A DNA stretch of 46,490 bases, taken from contig JAFGGI010000060.1 of assembly GCA_016930635.1 (NCBI GenBank), positions 1 to 46,490 of the forward strand. Direction: 5' to 3'. The stretch comes from Sedimentisphaerales bacterium. Lineage in GTDB: Bacteria > Planctomycetota > Phycisphaerae > Sedimentisphaerales > UBA12454. Each line of letters opens with the position of its first letter. The first letter of the stretch is position 1. Of this stretch, positions 24,353 to 32,647 are shown piece by piece. The notes under the pieces are model-generated. The model was given only the letters and a program-made list of their open reading frames with translations. It did no database searches and was not told the origin of the DNA. The position numbers were made by a program, and so were the translations under genes.

Positions 24353-24363
24353 ATTTAGAGTTT
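24353..24363 (+). repeat. Right inverted repeat of the four-helix cassette in the leu operon
   Basis: ATTTAGAGTTT is the exact inverse of 23912-23922. It is followed by AGAAATTAGAAATTAGG and then the leuD ribosome binding site (AAGG near 24392), so the cassette ends about 15 nt before the leuD initiation signals. Confidence 0.65.
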
Positions 24364-24400
24364 AGAAATTAGAAATTAGGATTTTAACAACAAGGTAATA

Positions 24401-24883
24401 ATGATGTCTATAGCACATGTATACAAAAGAGACCATATAAATACGGACGAGATTATACCTGCAAGATATCTCAATACCGATGACATGGCAGAACTTGCCA
24501 CGCATTGTATGGAAGATCTGGATACTGAGTTCGTAAAGAAATGTCAGCCTGGCGATTGTATAGTTGCCGATGAGGATTTCGGCTGCGGCTCGAGCAGGGA
24601 ACACGCTGTCTGGGCGCTTCAGGGCGCTAAAGTCGGTGCCGTTATCGCTAAAACCTTTGCGAGGATATTCTATCGCAATTGTATCAATTGCGGGTTCTAT
24701 CCTATTGAACTTGACGGCGCAACGGATAAAATAAGCAACGGCGACGAAATCGAAGTCGATTACGAAAAGGGTGTAATTAATAACAAGACCCGGAATAAAG
24801 AGATAAAGTTTAAGCCGCTGCCTGATTTTGCTATTGAAATAATAAAAGATGGCGGATTACTCAACCATATAAAGAAAGGTTAA
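24401..24883 (+). CDS. leuD: 3-isopropylmalate dehydratase small subunit
   Basis: The 160-residue swivel-domain subunit partners Leu[14 protein letters not shown], the catalytic loop [30 protein letters not shown] and the [11 protein letters not shown] turn all match LeuD of the short type. It has its own AAGG ribosome binding site just after the inverted repeat of the inserted cassette. With leuC it forms a heterodimer, so any polarity caused by the cassette would unbalance the enzyme. The start is ATG at 24401 or the next codon. Confidence 0.94.
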   Translation: MMSIAHVYKRDHINTDEIIPARYLNTDDMAELATHCMEDLDTEFVKKCQPGDCIVADEDFGCGSSREHAVWALQGAKVGAVIAKTFARIFYRNCINCGFYPIELDGATDKISNGDEIEVDYEKGVINNKTRNKEIKFKPLPDFAIEIIKDGGLLNHIKKG

Positions 24884-24991
24884 CCACGAATGAACACAAA
24901 TATGCACAAGTTTAAAAAACTTTTTTAAACAGTGTTAGTCCGTGTCTAAAAAACAGTGTAAATCAGTGTTTATAATTGAAGAAAGGAACAG
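24884..24991 (+). repeat. Repeat-type spacer between leuD and leuB
   Basis: The spacer starts ACCACGAATGAACAC and contains AGTTTAAAAAACTT and GTGTTAGTCCGTGTC. Its vocabulary is that of the interspersed repeats around ridA (CACTAAGACACGAAAACAC and similar). No gene or terminator is visible; AAAGGAA near its end is the leuB ribosome binding site. Confidence 0.5.
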
Positions 24992-26077
24992 ATGAAGACG
25001 TACAAGATTGCTGTAATGGGCGGCGACGGGACCGGGCCGGAAGTAACGGTTGAGGCTGTAAAGGTTATGAAAGCTGCTGAGGCCAGGTTCGGATTCAAAA
25101 CCGAGCTTACAGATTTCGACTTCGGCGGAGAAAGATATAAAAGGACAGGTGAGACTCTGCCGGACAGCGCAATCGAAGAGTTCAAAAAGTTCGATTCGAT
25201 ACTGCTCGGTGCTATCGGCCATCCTGATGTAAAGCCAGGCATCTTAGAAAAGGGTATTTTGCTCAAGGCCCGCTTTGCGCTCGACCAGTATATTAATCTT
25301 CGGCCAGTAAGATTATATCCCGGCGTACCCTGTCCGCTGAAGGACAAAGGGCCTGATGAGGTCGATTACGTCGTCGTGCGCGAAAACACCGGTGATGCTT
25401 ATACAGGAGCAGGCGGATTTACTTTAAAAGATACGCCGAATGAAGTTGCGGTGCAATCGGCTGTTTATAACAGATTTCAGGTTGATAGGTGTCTTAAGTA
25501 CGCCTTCGAATACGCTAAAAAACACGGCAAAAAGGCTCGCGGTAAAGGAAAAGAAAATACACTTGGTCTTGTTGGCAAGACAAACGTACTCACATATATT
25601 TACGACCTATGGGAAAGAGCATTCCACGAGATGGGCAAAAAAGAATATCCGGATATCCGCAGGGATTATTACCACGTTGATGCAACCTGTATGTGGATGG
25701 TCAAGAGCCCGGAATGGTTCGATGTGCTTGTAACCGGCAACCTGTTCGGCGACATCATTACCGACCTCGGCGCTATAACACAGGGCGGAATGGGCATCGC
25801 GGCAGGCGGAAATATTAATCCGCAAGGCGTCTCGATGTTCGAACCTATCGGCGGAAGCGCACCAAAGTACACCGGCCAGGGAGTTATCAATCCGCTGGCG
25901 GCAATATGTGCAATGCAAATGATGCTGGAAACGCTCGGCGAAGATAAAGCAGCCAAAAAAATCGAAGATGCCGTCAAATTCGTTACGGCTAACAAGATGA
26001 AGGGTATGGCAGCCGGAAAAATGGGCTACTCAACCAGCGAAGTCGGCGACCTTGTAGCAACTGAAGTCGCAAACTGA
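24992..26077 (+). CDS. leuB: 3-isopropylmalate dehydrogenase
   Basis: The 361-residue enzyme oxidises and decarboxylates 3-isopropylmalate to 2-ketoisocaproate using NAD. It opens IAVMGGDGTGPEVTVEAVKV, has the substrate loop INLRPVRLYPGV, VVRENTGDAYTG, the metal-binding aspartates in NLFGDIITDLGA and the nucleotide loop FEPIGGSAPKYTGQG. The ITQGGMGIAAGGNINP stretch is closer to the archaeal/tartrate-dehydrogenase-like branch of the beta-decarboxylating dehydrogenases than to E. coli LeuB, but the position in a leu operon makes the assignment firm. AAAGGAA precedes the ATG. It is the last gene of the operon. Confidence 0.93.
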   Translation: MKTYKIAVMGGDGTGPEVTVEAVKVMKAAEARFGFKTELTDFDFGGERYKRTGETLPDSAIEEFKKFDSILLGAIGHPDVKPGILEKGILLKARFALDQYINLRPVRLYPGVPCPLKDKGPDEVDYVVVRENTGDAYTGAGGFTLKDTPNEVAVQSAVYNRFQVDRCLKYAFEYAKKHGKKARGKGKENTLGLVGKTNVLTYIYDLWERAFHEMGKKEYPDIRRDYYHVDATCMWMVKSPEWFDVLVTGNLFGDIITDLGAITQGGMGIAAGGNINPQGVSMFEPIGGSAPKYTGQGVINPLAAICAMQMMLETLGEDKAAKKIEDAVKFVTANKMKGMAAGKMGYSTSEVGDLVATEVAN

Positions 26078-26120
26078 AATATAAAAACTTAAAATACTCT
26101 GTAGAAAAGATGTTTAATTG

Positions 26121-26201
26121 TGTCATTGCGAGCGCAGCGAAGCAATCTCAGGACTCAGAAACAAGATTGCCGCAGTCACCTTCGGCTCCTTCGCAATGAC
26201 A
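26121..26201. repeat. Interspersed inverted repeat, family B
   Basis: TGTCATTGCGAGCGCAGCG continuing to GAAGCAATCT (26121-26148) is followed by its diverged inverse ending CCTTCGCAATGACA (26164-26201). A single half-unit with the same outline is at 46435-46462. It is noncoding. Confidence 0.75.
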
Positions 26202-26248
26202 ATAGTAATGTCTTCTACAAAGTAAACTTAAAACTAAAAATTGTGGAA

Positions 26249-26279
26249 TCCCGCATCTGTCCAATCCAGATGCGGGATG
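26249..26279 (+). terminator. 12-bp perfect hairpin downstream of leuB
   Basis: ATCCCGCATCTG (26249-26260) and CAGATGCGGGAT (26268-26279) pair perfectly around a 7-nt loop, in the 250-nt gap after leuB that otherwise holds only repeats. It may end the leu transcript, although only scattered Ts follow; it may also be another interspersed palindrome. Confidence 0.4.
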
Positions 26280-26327
26280 ACTTCCTTAATTTTGATTTTT
26301 AAATTTTAACTTTTAATTTTATTTGCC

Positions 26328-27314
26328 GTGCCTGCTAATCTAACACCAGAATACCACAAAGCGGAACAGTGGTTCAGACAGGCCTCTACCACTGAGGAGA
26401 AAATTCTTGCACTTGAAGAGATGATGCGGGTCATCCCTAAGCACAAGGGCACCGACCACATGCGGGCGGATTTGCGGAAAAAGTACAGCGCCCTAAAAGA
26501 AGATGCTGAAAAGAAGAAAAAAAAGGCCGGCGGTGTAGACCCATTCCATATTCCAAAAAGCGGAGCAGGCCAGGTAGTTTTATTAGGACTTCCCAACAGC
26601 GGTAAAAGCGCTATCGTTTCATCTGTTACCCACGCCAAAACCCATGTTGCTGATTTTCCCTTCACAACGCCTATGCCGATACCGGGAATGGCGCAATTCG
26701 AGGATATACAAATCGAAATCGTTGACATGCCTCCGATAACAGCCGACTTTGTTATGCCGGGTATGATTAATGCCTTGCGAAACTGCGACCTGATTGCAGT
26801 TGTTATAGATTTGGCCGGCGACATCGAAGAACAGGCCGGGGCTTGCTTTGATTTTCTTGAGTCAAAAAGACTCCTGCTCGATCCGGACAATCCTATTATA
26901 GACGAAAGCGGTAAATCGCTGGCGAGAAAATGTTTTATCCTCGCAACAAAAAAAGATTTGGCACCGCAAAACGCGATAGATAATTTGAAGGCTAAGCTGA
27001 CAAGACCAATTGAAATTGTCGAAATCTCGACAGAAGATAATACAAGTCTCGATGTAATGATCGCAGATATTTTCAGGCTGCTTGATATTGTCAGGGTCTA
27101 TGCAAAAAAGCCGGGGCAACACGCAGATATGACCGAGCCGTTCGTTCTGCCCAGAGGCTCGACAGTAATGGACCTGGCCCAGTCGATACACAGAGAGCTT
27201 GCGGAAAAATTAAGAACCGCTCGATGCTGGGGAAGCGGTGTTCATGACGGCCAGAATGTACACAGAACTCATGAATTGTGCGATAAAGATATTATAGAAT
27301 TGCATTTTTCATAA
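26328..27314 (+). CDS. TGS-domain GTP-binding protein (DRG/Obg-related)
   Basis: The 328-residue P-loop GTPase has an N-terminal helical region (PANLTPEYHKAEQWFR, VIPKHKGTDHMRADLRKKY), a G1 motif GLPNSGKS near residue 86, a switch region with FPFTTPMPIPGM, G3-like DMPPI in place of DxxG, and a C-terminal TGS domain (about 262-328, FVLPRGSTVMDLAQSIH to CDKDIIELHFS). This layout matches DRG-like GTPases of Planctomycetota and archaea, which are linked to ribosome function; the precise role is unknown. The start is GTG at 26328, supported by the conserved first residues; no Shine-Dalgarno is visible because AT-rich repeat sequence abuts the start. The missing Gly of G3 is noteworthy. Confidence 0.85.
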   Translation: MPANLTPEYHKAEQWFRQASTTEEKILALEEMMRVIPKHKGTDHMRADLRKKYSALKEDAEKKKKKAGGVDPFHIPKSGAGQVVLLGLPNSGKSAIVSSVTHAKTHVADFPFTTPMPIPGMAQFEDIQIEIVDMPPITADFVMPGMINALRNCDLIAVVIDLAGDIEEQAGACFDFLESKRLLLDPDNPIIDESGKSLARKCFILATKKDLAPQNAIDNLKAKLTRPIEIVEISTEDNTSLDVMIADIFRLLDIVRVYAKKPGQHADMTEPFVLPRGSTVMDLAQSIHRELAEKLRTARCWGSGVHDGQNVHRTHELCDKDIIELHFS

Positions 27315-27359
27315 AAAAGTTTATCCTGTATTTTCAATAGTTTATTCAAGGAGTTAAAA

Positions 27360-27551
27360 ATGGAATGTAAGAAGCAGGAAAATCTCGCATTTTGTAAGTG
27401 CACATATCCGTGCTCCAAAAGAGGTATCTGCTGTGAGTGTATCCAGCAGCATTTGGCATCAAAAGAACTTCCCGGCTGCTGTTTCCCGCCTGATGTGGAA
27501 AAGACCTATGACCGCAGCTTCAGAGCATTTGCAAAAGCGTGGAAATTATAA
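27360..27551 (+). CDS. Small cysteine-rich protein, DUF6485-like
   Basis: The 63-residue protein has nine cysteines, arranged [18 protein letters not shown], then [11 protein letters not shown] and later GCCFP. The order and the [18 protein letters not shown] end agree with the DUF6485 family of anaerobes, which presumably bind metal or an Fe-S cluster. AAGGAG lies before the ATG, so it is actively translated. It lies 45 nt after the TGS GTPase and 50 nt before the sigma-like gene on the same strand. Function is unknown. Confidence 0.75.
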   Translation: MECKKQENLAFCKCTYPCSKRGICCECIQQHLASKELPGCCFPPDVEKTYDRSFRAFAKAWKL

Positions 27552-27601
27552 GAATATTCAAATTGCTTTAACTCAACTATAAATTCGGGCCGGTCAAAAA
27601 T

Positions 27602-29971
27602 ATGGCTAAAGCCGAGGCAGAAAATGTTCGTGACCCACTTGTAAGCCGTGCTGCTTCAGACAGTGCTGCTTTCGAACTGCTTTACGACATATATTATGAA
27701 AAAATATTCAGCTACTGCATAGGCAGGATTCGTTTCAGGCAAACCGCCGAAGATATAACAAGCACCGCATTTTTGTCTGCAGCCAGAGATATTTCCAGAT
27801 TTAAGGGAACAACCAGGGCAGATTTTGTTAACTGGCTATACACAATAGCTACCGTAAAAATAGATTCTTATCTTAAAACACAACATATACCCCAAACTTC
27901 AGATTCAAAATCAGATACAATTACCTGGCCGTTACTGCACAGTGCCATCTTAAAGCTCGGGCTAAAAGATCAGGCTGTTATAGTAATGAGATTTTTTGAA
28001 AATATAGCCATTTCCAGAATAGCTGATATTATTAACTCAAGATCTGACCTTATTCGTATCAGAATTGCAGAAGTAATTGATGAACTCAAAAAAATTATTC
28101 TTCTGCAAACTAAAGATATAGAATTGCCTGAGACAGAAAAACAGTTTGAAAATCTCGTAAAAACACTTGATATAGACAATACGCCGGATGCCGGCCACAA
28201 AGCAAGGCTGCGAGCAAAAATACCTTCTGTTTTTGGTCGCCGGCAGGCAAGAGAATACCCGTCAATCTTATACCTGGCTGCAGGTGCAGCGCTATTATTG
28301 GTACTAATAATTATTTTATGGTCCTATCCCGCAAATAAGACTTCGATCACTCAACAAAATATTTCCAAACAACCCGAAACAGCAGTTGAGGCAGACCTTC
28401 CGCCAAACCAGGAAGAAATATCAAGACTTGAAAAAATCAAAAAGCTTGCTTCTGAAAAGAATATCCCCCAGCTCCTGGAAATACTCAAAAGCGATGACAT
28501 CGCTTCGAGACTCCTGGCTGCAAAATTCCTGGCGGAACTTACTGATTCCAATCTTGCCGAGGTAATAAAAATTGCCCTGCCGACAGAAGAAATTAATTCT
28601 GACAATCGTACTGAACAAATGCCGCCTGAGATAAAAACACTGTTAATATCTACGATCGACAAAAAAATAGACCAGCCTCTGCCGTCTGTAAATCTGGAAA
28701 TTCTATTCGATAAATGGGTAAAACCACTTCAGGTCCTGACTGACGAACAGGGTCAATACCAGTTTACATTGCCGCAACAAAAATTTAACTGGTTCAGAAT
28801 AAGTGCTGCTAAAGAAGGTTACGCAAGCATGGTCGTTAAGCAGCAGGATTTGAAACTTTCCGAATTGTTTACTCTTGAAACAATCTTTTTCAGAATGCCC
28901 GAGGTAATTACAATAGGAGGGATAGTTCAGGATGAAGACTTTGAGCCGATAGAAAATGCAGAGGTACGTGTAATTGCTGACTTCGACGATGACGAGATTG
29001 ACGAGATGCCAAAAATAGATATAAGCGGAGTATTCAAAACTGATGTTAACGGTTTCTGGAAATGTGACACTTTTCCCGAAGACAGCCTAAAAGCTGCTAT
29101 AAAAGCATCGCATCCGAATTATGTATCACAGGAAACTTACCTGCCTGCAACTATTGAACAACTTAAAAATTTAATGTATATCACAATTCTCGAACAGGGT
29201 ATAACCGTAATTGGCAGAGCAACCGATTACACAGAGGGTCCCTTGTCAGCAACCATTACCAGAGGACTTTATTATAACCAGGATGAGAAAAGCGTACGTT
29301 GTGACAAAGACGGCTGGTTCCAATTTAATAATGTCCCTCTTGGTAACGAAGTTTTTTTTGCACAATGCCAGGGAGGAGCACCACGAATACAGCAGGTTGA
29401 TGTTCAACCGGATATGCCACCGATAATTTTCGTGCTTGAACCTGCAAAGACTATTCGCGCAAAAGTCGTAGACATCGAAGGGGTACCTGTAGAAAATGCT
29501 GTTGTAGAAGTGTCGTCGTGGCATGGTTTCGATCTGCTTAATTTTGAGACGACAACAGATGCAAACGGTTTCTTTGTCTGGAAAGATGCCCCGCAAGATG
29601 AGGTTTTATTCGATATTTCCAAACCAGGTTATCTCAGTATCCGCAGCTTCGGCATGCAAAGCGAAAACGATTATGTATTAACACTTCTTGAGCCGTTCGA
29701 AATATCCGGCCAGGTTCTAAGCGACAACCCCGATCAGCCGGTAAAAACATTTAAAATAATCGTCAGCTATTATCAGGATGACACCGGTGAAATATTGATG
29801 GAAAGGACAAATCCAACAACATTTTCCGGCAGCGAGTACAACCTGGTCATTACAGAGCCTTTCGATTTTCAACTGGTACTGCAGGCTAATGGTTTTGTGC
29901 CGGCCAAGTCACCTGTCTTCTCTGCCGAACAAAACGTTTCAGAATATGATTTTATCCTTACGCCAAGGTAA
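27602..29971 (+). CDS. ECF sigma-like domain fused to a TM segment and carboxypeptidase-regulatory-like domains
   Basis: The 789-residue protein combines four parts. Residues 15-85 resemble sigma-70 region 2 (FELLYDIYYEKIFSYC, QTAEDITSTAFLSAARD, FVNWLYTIATVKIDSYL). Residues 105-165 resemble region 4 (LGLKDQAVIVMRFFENIAISRIADIINS), although the recognition helix is degenerate. A membrane helix lies at about 220-243 (ILYLAAGAALLLVLIIILW), then a short HEAT-like helical region at 265-325. Residues 340-789 hold four to five beta-sandwich repeats of the carboxypeptidase regulatory type (TDANGFFVWKDAPQDEVLF and similar). A cytoplasmic sigma-like head tethered to an exported sensor is the natural topology. 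It may work like ECF sigma factors with built-in anti-sigma function, but no target promoter is known. Confidence 0.75.
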   Translation: MAKAEAENVRDPLVSRAASDSAAFELLYDIYYEKIFSYCIGRIRFRQTAEDITSTAFLSAARDISRFKGTTRADFVNWLYTIATVKIDSYLKTQHIPQTSDSKSDTITWPLLHSAILKLGLKDQAVIVMRFFENIAISRIADIINSRSDLIRIRIAEVIDELKKIILLQTKDIELPETEKQFENLVKTLDIDNTPDAGHKARLRAKIPSVFGRRQAREYPSILYLAAGAALLLVLIIILWSYPANKTSITQQNISKQPETAVEADLPPNQEEISRLEKIKKLASEKNIPQLLEILKSDDIASRLLAAKFLAELTDSNLAEVIKIALPTEEINSDNRTEQMPPEIKTLLISTIDKKIDQPLPSVNLEILFDKWVKPLQVLTDEQGQYQFTLPQQKFNWFRISAAKEGYASMVVKQQDLKLSELFTLETIFFRMPEVITIGGIVQDEDFEPIENAEVRVIADFDDDEIDEMPKIDISGVFKTDVNGFWKCDTFPEDSLKAAIKASHPNYVSQETYLPATIEQLKNLMYITILEQGITVIGRATDYTEGPLSATITRGLYYNQDEKSVRCDKDGWFQFNNVPLGNEVFFAQCQGGAPRIQQVDVQPDMPPIIFVLEPAKTIRAKVVDIEGVPVENAVVEVSSWHGFDLLNFETTTDANGFFVWKDAPQDEVLFDISKPGYLSIRSFGMQSENDYVLTLLEPFEISGQVLSDNPDQPVKTFKIIVSYYQDDTGEILMERTNPTTFSGSEYNLVITEPFDFQLVLQANGFVPAKSPVFSAEQNVSEYDFILTPR

Positions 29972-30153
29972 AAAATTTCCCAAAATAATTGCCAAATATC
30001 TGTACCCTGCCACTCCAGAATATAAACTGTTGAAAGATAGTCCGAGAATATCACCTTTTAAAATAAGTTATCCCTAAAAAATAAAGACTTATTATATCTT
30101 TTTTGATTTTTTGCTAAATCCCTTATCTTGTACCCATAAAACAGCGAATTATC

Positions 30154-30181
30154 TTGACAATTTTACCTATTTTGCTAAAAT
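30154..30181 (+). promoter_or_regulatory. Promoter of the 30293 gene
   Basis: TTGACA (30154-30159), a 16-nt spacer and TAAAAT (30176-30181) form a good sigma-70 promoter. The gap 29972-30153 holds no gene. Confidence 0.65.
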
Positions 30182-30192
30182 TAACAGTATGT

Positions 30193-30212
30193 GTACCACT
30201 CTATTTTGGTAC
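30193..30212 (+). promoter_or_regulatory. Inverted repeat at the predicted transcription start
   Basis: GTACCA (30193-30198) and TGGTAC (30207-30212) are perfect inverted copies 8 nt apart, just after the predicted start point. It could be a repressor operator or a 5' UTR hairpin. Confidence 0.4.
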
Positions 30213-30292
30213 TAAATTAAAGTCGCACATCCATGGAGGGGGTGTTTCCAGGGCTTTTTTTGCCGGGAGGAGACTTTATAAAAAGCAATAAA

Positions 30293-31633
30293 ATGAAAGA
30301 TGTGTCCACAATAAAAGAGATAGTCTGGTTGCAGCCCGATTTATGGCTACGGCTTATGTTGGCGGTAGTGGTTACTCTGCCCGTCGGGCAGATAGCTTAT
30401 GCCGAGCAGCAATATCAGCTTGCCAAACAGCAACACCAGCTTGCCCAGCAGAAAACCGAGTATTTCAAGCTTGTTTCCACTGTTGAATACATGGCGAAGC
30501 GCGGAAGTGAAGAAAAGCGATATCGTCATCAGCTCGAACCATGGTTTATAGTTACCTCCGCTCCGCAAAATCCGGACCAGACACATTACAATCTTATAAC
30601 CACAGATTTTCAGCTTCGTGACCCGAGCTCTTATGAATTGTACAGGGGCATCGACGAGATAAACTACGGGCTGATCGGGAAACGATACATTTCGAATGTC
30701 GACGATGACCTGCTGCATTTGCGGACGATGAATAATGAGTGTGTAAAGGTTCTTGCTGACGAATCCCCAAAAGAAGTCGGTGATACGTGGACATGCAGAT
30801 TTAATCTCGGGCTGTTCAACCATTACTCACTTCCTGACGAATTGAGATTTACCGTAACATCAATCACCGTTCCGACTGATGAGCTCGGCGATCTTGTCGC
30901 TGTTCGTGCGATATCTGATCCGTTTATGGTAAAAGCTCTTCGGCAGATCGAAGGTTACGGCTATGTCAAGTGTAAGATCGCCGCGGTTTACCTCTTCGAC
31001 CCATATGTATATGAAACCGATGCAGAAGATATATATGTAAGCGCAATGGTCTTTTTGGCTTCTACAAATATGGACAGTATGGACCAGCAATACCGTTACG
31101 AATTCGGCACATATAAAACAGAGCCGAACACCGCGCCGGTCGATATGGAAGGTCTCGGCTTTGAGCTTGAAGATTTTGTCAGGGAAATCGAACTGATACC
31201 GGAGCCGATGGAAGTAGACCCGAATGAAACCGCAGGCCTGCCGTCCTGGGCACAATCGGAAGTGGCAAATGCCGCACAAATAGCTTCAGCCTGTGCAGCG
31301 GTTGCCTGTGAACAGAATGTGGTAAATCCCGTCGCAAGCATCTATCTTGCTGCAGCAAGAACCTATCAGCTTCAGAAAGATATGTGCGTGCTTATCCCGG
31401 AACCATGTCCGAGAAGTGTTTGCCAGGCTCTTAGATATGATGTAGAAGAAATTTATCCTATGGAGATTTGCGGCGGAAGACCTCTGCCTCTCTGGCCGCT
31501 TGGTTTCATACCTCTTGCATTCGTCAGCCATGGTGGCGGCGGCGGTGGAGGCGGCGACGACAAAAGTCCTTATAAACCGACATGTGCACCACCCGCATCT
31601 CCTACGCCTACTCCAACTCCATCCGGCGGTTAA
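30293..31633 (+). CDS. Secreted or membrane-anchored protein of unknown function
   Basis: I do not recognise this protein of about 446 residues. A hydrophobic segment near residues 17-37 (RLMLAVVVTLPVGQIAYA) looks like a signal peptide; a Gln-rich helix (YQLAKQQHQLAQQKTEYF) follows. The middle is a mixed alpha/beta domain rich in acidic residues, and the C-terminus has eight consecutive Gly, four Cys-containing turns and a short SPTPTPTPSGG tail like the linkers of the PL9 lyase. The start is uncertain: ATG at 30233 has no ribosome binding site, ATG at 30293 is 20 nt from a strong GGAGGAG (30266-30272), and an in-frame ATA at 30278 lies at the ideal distance. A good promoter is upstream. Confidence 0.6.
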   Translation: MKDVSTIKEIVWLQPDLWLRLMLAVVVTLPVGQIAYAEQQYQLAKQQHQLAQQKTEYFKLVSTVEYMAKRGSEEKRYRHQLEPWFIVTSAPQNPDQTHYNLITTDFQLRDPSSYELYRGIDEINYGLIGKRYISNVDDDLLHLRTMNNECVKVLADESPKEVGDTWTCRFNLGLFNHYSLPDELRFTVTSITVPTDELGDLVAVRAISDPFMVKALRQIEGYGYVKCKIAAVYLFDPYVYETDAEDIYVSAMVFLASTNMDSMDQQYRYEFGTYKTEPNTAPVDMEGLGFELEDFVREIELIPEPMEVDPNETAGLPSWAQSEVANAAQIASACAAVACEQNVVNPVASIYLAAARTYQLQKDMCVLIPEPCPRSVCQALRYDVEEIYPMEICGGRPLPLWPLGFIPLAFVSHGGGGGGGGDDKSPYKPTCAPPASPTPTPTPSGG

Positions 31634-31639
31634 AAAGAC

Positions 31640-32641
31640 TTACAGCTTCAGATACTTCTTGTAAACTCCAAAGCATAACACTATAAGCAATATCACTGCG
31701 CTGATATGTTCGAGCGGCGATATCCCCATCTTATGGTAATGATTCTGGATTTGGCCGCCCAAACCGCTGAACATCCCATCGATAATCAACCCGCTTGCTA
31801 AAGCACAGACTATAACGGTGAGAAGATATATTATTGCCGTCCGCCTGCCAAGAACCTTCCAGAGAATGGCAAAAGCTGCTGCGTTTGTCGCAGGGCCTGT
31901 CATAAGAAAAACAAGCGCAGCTCCCGGGCTAAGTCCTTTTGCTATCAGCGCAACTGCAACCGGCACAGAAGCCGTCGCACAAACATATACAGGAATACCT
32001 AAAAACATCATTAATATCATAGCGCCAATACCTGTGCCGATTTTCTCAGCGAAAAAATCATCAGGTACAGCGACCGAAATAACCGCTGCTGCTAAAAGGC
32101 CTATTAGCATAGCAAGACCTATATCGCGGGGCAGAACAACAAAGGCATGCTTAAAACCTGTCATAAATTTACTTCTATTCTCTAAAGAATCCTGATCCTC
32201 CCGGGTTTCCGATGTAACAGATTCTTTGCCGCCGAACAGATTTACTGCAATCCCGCCGATGATGCCCGTGATAAGTGCTGCGACAGGACGAAATACCATA
32301 AACACAGGACCTAATAAACTCAGCGTAACGAAAATACTGTCAACACCTGTCTGCGGCGTACTCAAGAGAAACGCAACCGTTGCACCTTTGCCCGCGCCGC
32401 GTTTATGCAGTGACATCGAAACAGGTATCACACCACAACTGCATAAAGGAAGCGGCACGCCGAAAAGAGAAGATTTTATTATCGGCCAAATTCCTTTCCC
32501 GCCAAGGTGCCGCTGTACAAAACTTGTCGGAATTATAACCTTTAATATCCCCGCAACAACAAAACCCAATAACAGATACGGACTCATCTGGCCGATAGTG
32601 GCCCAGAAATCCGTCAGGACTGATTGCAAAAAATTAATCAC
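31640..32641 (-). CDS. Permease, SO_0444/ArsP_1 (PF03773) family
   Basis: The 333-residue polytopic membrane protein has about eight to ten helices. LLLGFVVAGILKVIIP and the signature PLPLCSCGVIPVSMSLHKRGAGKGATVAFLLSTPQTG are typical of this permease family, where paired cysteines near the pore are conserved; members have been linked to copper/zinc or organo-arsenical efflux. The substrate here is not decided by the sequence. The start is GTG at 32641, with AAGGA upstream, only 6 nt after the ferredoxin gene. It is the last gene of the hcp operon. Confidence 0.8.
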   Translation of the reverse strand: MINFLQSVLTDFWATIGQMSPYLLLGFVVAGILKVIIPTSFVQRHLGGKGIWPIIKSSLFGVPLPLCSCGVIPVSMSLHKRGAGKGATVAFLLSTPQTGVDSIFVTLSLLGPVFMVFRPVAALITGIIGGIAVNLFGGKESVTSETREDQDSLENRSKFMTGFKHAFVVLPRDIGLAMLIGLLAAAVISVAVPDDFFAEKIGTGIGAMILMMFLGIPVYVCATASVPVAVALIAKGLSPGAALVFLMTGPATNAAAFAILWKVLGRRTAIIYLLTVIVCALASGLIIDGMFSGLGGQIQNHYHKMGISPLEHISAVILLIVLCFGVYKKYLKL

Positions 32642-32647
32642 AGGTTT

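Noticed and set aside
26121-26201. CRISPR-like repeat
   Set aside because: Only an inverted pair with no regular spacers; it is an interspersed palindromic repeat.
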